NCBI GenBank assembly: GCA_963762085.1
Contig: CAVXJD010000007.1
Span: 62,001 to 126,000, forward strand
Source of the DNA: DASQGA01 sp963762085
Lineage (GTDB): Bacteria; Actinomycetota; Thermoleophilia; Gaiellales; Gaiellaceae
Direction: 5' to 3'
Length of the DNA stretch: 64,000 nucleotides
Part shown: piece by piece, positions 60,632 to 64,000 of the stretch
How the letters are laid out: each line of letters starts with the position of its first letter
Position numbering within the stretch: position 1 is the first letter of the stretch
Notes under the pieces: generated by a model
What the model saw: the letters and a program-made list of their open reading frames with translations, nothing else
Database searches by the model: none
Told to the model about the DNA's origin: nothing
Translations under genes and position numbers: made by a program

Positions 60632-61252
60632 TCCAGGCCGTGGTCTTCGACCTGGACGGAGTTCTCGTCGACTCCGAGCACGTCTGGGACTCGGCCCGCG
60701 AGGAGCTTGCTCGTGAGCGCGGCGGGCGGTGGCACGAGGGCGCCCAGCGGGACATGATGGGCATGAGCTCGACCGAGTGGTCCCGCTACATGCACGAGGT
60801 GATCGGCTTGCCGGACGCGCCGGAGGAGATCTCGACCGAGGTCGTCCGCCGCCTCGAGCGGATCTACCGTGAGCACCTGCCGTTGATCGACGGCGCCGCC
60901 GAAGCGGTCGAGCGCCTGGCCGCCCGCTGGCCGTTGGCGATCGCATCCTCGTCGAACCGAGCCCATCATCGACCTGGTTCTCGAGCTCTCCGGACTGGCC
61001 CGGTTCTTCTCGGTGACCGTCTCGTCGGAGGAGGTACCCCGCGGCAAGCCAGCTCCCGACGTCTATCTGGAAGCGGCGAAGCGGCTCGGAGTCGATCCGG
61101 CGGACTGCGCCGCGATCGAGGACTCGCACAACGGCATCCTGAGCGCGAAGGCAGCCGGGATGAGGGTGATCGCGATCCCGAACCCGCGCTATCCGCCGGC
61201 CTCAGACGCCCTGTCGGCGGCGGACGCCGTGCTCGCCTCGATCCCGAGCTGA
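60628..61252 (+). pseudogene. HAD-superfamily phosphatase (beta-phosphoglucomutase/GPP-like), one frameshift
   Basis: Starts at GTG 60628 (GTGA overlap). Motif I AVVFDLDGVLVDSEHVWDSA with nucleophile and acid Asp, cap domain, motif II PLAIASSSNR near residue 110. A single extra base at ~60955-60965 then moves the frame: EPIIDLVLELSGLARFFSVT, VSSEEVPRGKPAPDVYLEAA (Lys) and DCAAIEDSHNGILSAKAAGM (motif IV Asp) follow to the stop at 61252. Joined length ~207 aa is normal. Expected to dephosphorylate a sugar phosphate or act as mutase. Likely a sequencing error and not a real loss. Confidence 0.78.
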
Positions 61253-61274
61253 CGCCCGCGACGGTCGAGAGCCT

Positions 61275-64000
61275 CTAGAGCAGCTTTTCGACCGAGAACC
61301 GCCTGTCGAGCCCGCGGTCGAGTCTGGCCCTGTCCCTGCCCAACCCTCCATTCACGGTATCTCTCCGCCTGTCCCTGGCAAGCAGAAGATCCGCGCCACC
61401 CTGGCCCTTGAGGATGTCTTTGCCACCACCTCCAGTCAGGGTGTCCCTCCCTCCTCCGCCGAGGAGAGTGTCGGCCCCAGCACTGCCCAGGAGGATGTCA
61501 GCACCGGTACCGCCGATGAGCGTGTCGTTTCCGCCAGCGCCCTTCAGGGTGTCGTTTCCGGCGAAGCCCTTGATCGTGTCGCTTCCGCCCAGGCCGCAGA
61601 TGACGTCTGCGCCGGCCGTGCCGAGAAGCACATCGTTTCCGGCTGTGCCCGCAATCGTGCATCCCGGCGGGAGAACCGGGGGCAGCGGCGGTAGCGGGCT
61701 CGCAGTTGTGAACGTCTGGTCGGCACCGTTGACCCGCGTTGCCCCACGGACTGCCACGACGCGATAGTGGTACGTGGTCGTTGCTACCAGCCCTCCGATG
61801 AGCTGCGTCACCGGAATCGGGTCGCTCGCCGGCGCCGACGCTCACCGGGACTGGCCGGGGCGAGCGATCCGTAGGCCGCCGTCGTCCCGAATTCGAACTG
61901 GTAGCTCGTTGCCGTGCCGTTCGGGTCGACCTCGCCGTTCAGCCTGACGCCGTTCATCGTCACGTCGCTGGCTGCTTGGGTGACGGCGGTCGGCGCGACG
62001 GGCGGGCCGCAGGTGTAGATCCGGATGTCGTCGATGAACCATCCGTAGTCGCCGACGATAAAGTCGGTCCCGATCCGGAAGCGGATGCGGACGCTCTGGC
62101 CGGCCAGCGAGGTGAGGTTCGCACGGCTGGACTTGTAGCCGTTGCTCTCCCGCACGAAGGCGTTGCGCCCTTCCAGCGGATTGTCGGAGGCCGTGGTGAG
62201 CGTGCCGTTGTAGCCGCCGTCGGTCAGGAGCGGGCCAAGATCGCTCCACGTGGAGCCGTTGGTGGTGTACTCCAGCACGCCACCGTCGTAGGCGTGGCCC
62301 GGGTCGTCCTCGAACCCATACGCGTGGTTGAAGCGCAGAAAGGTGGTGAGTCCGGCGGGGATCGCCACGCCGCTGCTCATCGAGATCGAGTAGTCGCCTG
62401 TAGTCGGCCGGTCGTCACCCCACAAGTTCTGGATGCCGCTGGTGGCGTACATGGCATCGAAGTCGAGGGGGTTCCCGCTCTGCGGGTAGTACCAGTCCGG
62501 CTGGACAGTCCAGTTCCCGCTGCCGGTGTCCTCGAGGTCGTCGAAGAACAAGTCGACCGGCACCGGGCCGCTCCCGCAGACCGGCGCCTCGGAGGCTCGT
62601 GCCGCGGGAGGATCGGTGCTCATCTCGACGGCGGCCACGGCGTCGGTGACCTCCACGCAGTCCGCGGTGGTGATCCCCGACGAGCCGACAAGGTTGTTGC
62701 AGGCCTGCTGGAGCGCGCTGGCGAGGTCCGCGTAGTCGCTCGCCGACGTGAGCATGGTCGTCAGGGCCGTGTAGTAGATGCGAGAGACCTTGGGGATGCC
62801 GAGGGCCGTGACGGTGCGCCCGTTGAACGTCCCGCCGTCGGTCATCAGAAACGCGGCCTTGTTGTTCACACCGCTGTTTTGGTGGACGCCGCCGGCATCC
62901 TGCTCGTTCGTGTCGGCCGTGTAGTGCGGGCTGGTCATCCGGTCCGGGTCGCCGAACTCCGTTCGGGTCCTCCATGTCGCGAATCGCTCCGAACAGGGGA
63001 ATGTCCTCGCCGAGCTGCCAACGTGTCGCGGCGGTGTCGGTGCCGGCGCCGTTCGTCAGGTCGACGAATTCGCCGAAGACGTCCGAGAGCGACTCGTTGA
63101 TCGCGCCCGACTGGTAGTAGTAGAAGAGGCGGGCGCTGTGGTCCGTGACGCCGTGCGTGAGCTCGTGGCCGACCACGTCGTCCGCGGCCGCGAATCCCTG
63201 GCCGTAGACCATCTGCTGCCCGTCCCAGAAGGCATTCCCATACGGACACGGTTCGTCGGAGAAGCAGTGGCGCACCGTCGACTTCAGCGTCATGCCGGCG
63301 CCGTCGATGCTGTCGCGACCGAGCGCGAGGAAAAAGTCGTAGGTGTCGCCGGCGTAGTCGTAGGCGTCGTTCACGTCCTGCACGAGGTGGGGAACGTCAC
63401 CCTCGCTGCGGACCGGCGCGGTGCATGGGTACTGCGCGGCAGTGTTGCCGCCGTCGCAGACCTGGCGGTTTTTCGCGTGTTCGATCTGATCGATGCGAAG
63501 CGCCACAGAGCCGAGCTGGGCATCGACGAGAACCAGCTCGTCGAGCGGGAGCCCCTCCTTGCCCCTGACGTCGAGCCGCCAGACCAGCGTCGGACGTTCG
63601 GGCCCGGGCCCGCCGAGGATTCCCGGGTCGTAGATCCACAGAGTGGGTTGGGTGGCCTCGAGACGCACCGGCACTACCCGATGATCCTTTGCGACCGCCG
63701 TGACAGCGGCCTCCCGGGCGGCCGCGGATCCGATCCGCGGAGTCGCCGCCACGGCCGCGGCAGGCAGCGCTTCGCCGCTCACCGAGAGCACGTTGCGGGC
63801 GGCGTCCAGGTTCACGACCAACTCGCCGCCAACGACCGGCACATCATCGAGGAGCTGTTGGAACCGAACTGCCGATCTGCCTGCCGTTCCCGCCTGGGTG
63901 GCGGTCACGCGCAGCTCGCGTGCTTGATCGCGGATCCCGAAGACGGCGCCGTAGCTCACGAAGAAGGCACGCGCGACCTGCGCAGCCGTCGCCGAGGAGC
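61275..64000 (-). pseudogene. Secreted M4 (thermolysin-like) metallopeptidase with C-terminal RTX repeats; partial, two frameshifts
   Basis: The 5' end lies beyond the window. The visible N-terminal part is a propeptide of the FTP/PepSY kind (GELVVNLDAARNVLSVSGEA). The peptidase has HELTHGVTDHSARLFYYYQ (HExxH) and, 20 residues later, GAINESLSDVFGEFVDL (third zinc ligand Glu). A one-base insertion at ~62959 shifts frame; the chain continues with MTSPHYTADTNEQDAGGVHQNSG (catalytic-side His), a C-terminal jelly-roll domain and FNIII-like segment (GEVDPNGTATSYQFEFGTTA). A second shift (one base lost) at ~61820-61845 leads to MTQLIGGLVATTTYHYRV and RTX repeats (GTAGNDVLLGTAGADVICG; GGNDTLIGGTGADILLGSAG). 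RTX nonapeptides bind Ca2+. A secreted, calcium-stabilised protease. Confidence 0.78.

Overview
This window looks like a chromosomal segment of a high-GC, soil-type actinobacterium. My best guess is the Thermoleophilia (Gaiella/Solirubrobacter-like), but that placement is inference: it rests on the very high GC, the many GTG/TTG starts, a PspA-PspAA-PspAB-HtpX set, a UdgX-type uracil-DNA glycosylase and the mixture of families. No rRNA or other taxonomic marker is present. There are two tRNA genes, tRNA-Ala(CGC) and tRNA-Ser(UGA). I see no insertion sequence, phage gene, integrase or CRISPR array.

Region 1 (about 1-29.5 kb) is one large surface-polysaccharide locus. A long leftward operon starts at a promoter near 29.34 kb. 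It runs: Wzz/BY-kinase co-polymerase, LuxR-type response regulator, polyprenyl-phosphate sugar-1-phosphate transferase, GT2, two GT4, an O-antigen-ligase-type polymerase (frameshifted), GT2, GT4, UDP-GlcNAc 2-epimerase and a WecG/TagA transferase. Most junctions are 4-bp NTGA or slightly larger overlaps. Left of it lie a GT4, a flippase, a secreted polysaccharide lyase, a pyruvyl transferase coupled to a QueC-like ATP pyrophosphatase, a heparinase II/III-type protein, an asparagine synthetase, a sulfotransferase, a second polymerase-like protein with a TPR tail, a secreted glycosidase, and at the edge an FkbM methyltransferase. Together they would prime, assemble, decorate, flip, polymerise and trim an extracellular polymer.

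Region 2 (29.5-43 kb) is a mixed set: a Na+/H+ antiporter, an L,D-transpeptidase, a DUF3494 ice-binding-type adhesin, a quinone oxidoreductase, a cyclase-ATPase-TPR regulator, a small secreted protein and a very large parallel beta-helix surface protein. It ends at tRNA-Ala(CGC). A degenerate copy of the 3' end of that tRNA lies at the other end, near 29.42 kb, which could be a fossil attachment site.

Region 3 (43-64 kb) is mostly housekeeping and stress genes: the Psp envelope-stress set with HtpX, a membrane protein, a cytochrome c, a HAD phosphatase, SerS, a beta-lactamase-fold hydrolase, tRNA-Ser, a DUF72 protein, an esterase, an aquaporin, a CDF-like protein, TrkH/TrkA, an AhpD-like peroxidase, a coiled-coil protein, a flavin reductase, a HAD phosphatase and a secreted M4 metallopeptidase with RTX repeats, cut by the window end.

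The most striking observation is the AhpD-like gene at 58996-59553. Its reading frame is interrupted by one TGA exactly where AhpD has its second active-site cysteine (C-x-x-C becomes C-x-x-TGA). Family-like sequence then continues in the same frame for 103 more codons, and a bacterial-SECIS-like hairpin follows the TGA at the expected distance. This fits a selenoprotein. As a caution, at least eight single-base frameshifts are spread over the window, so the assembly may contain errors; the TGA, however, is a substitution-type difference and not an indel.
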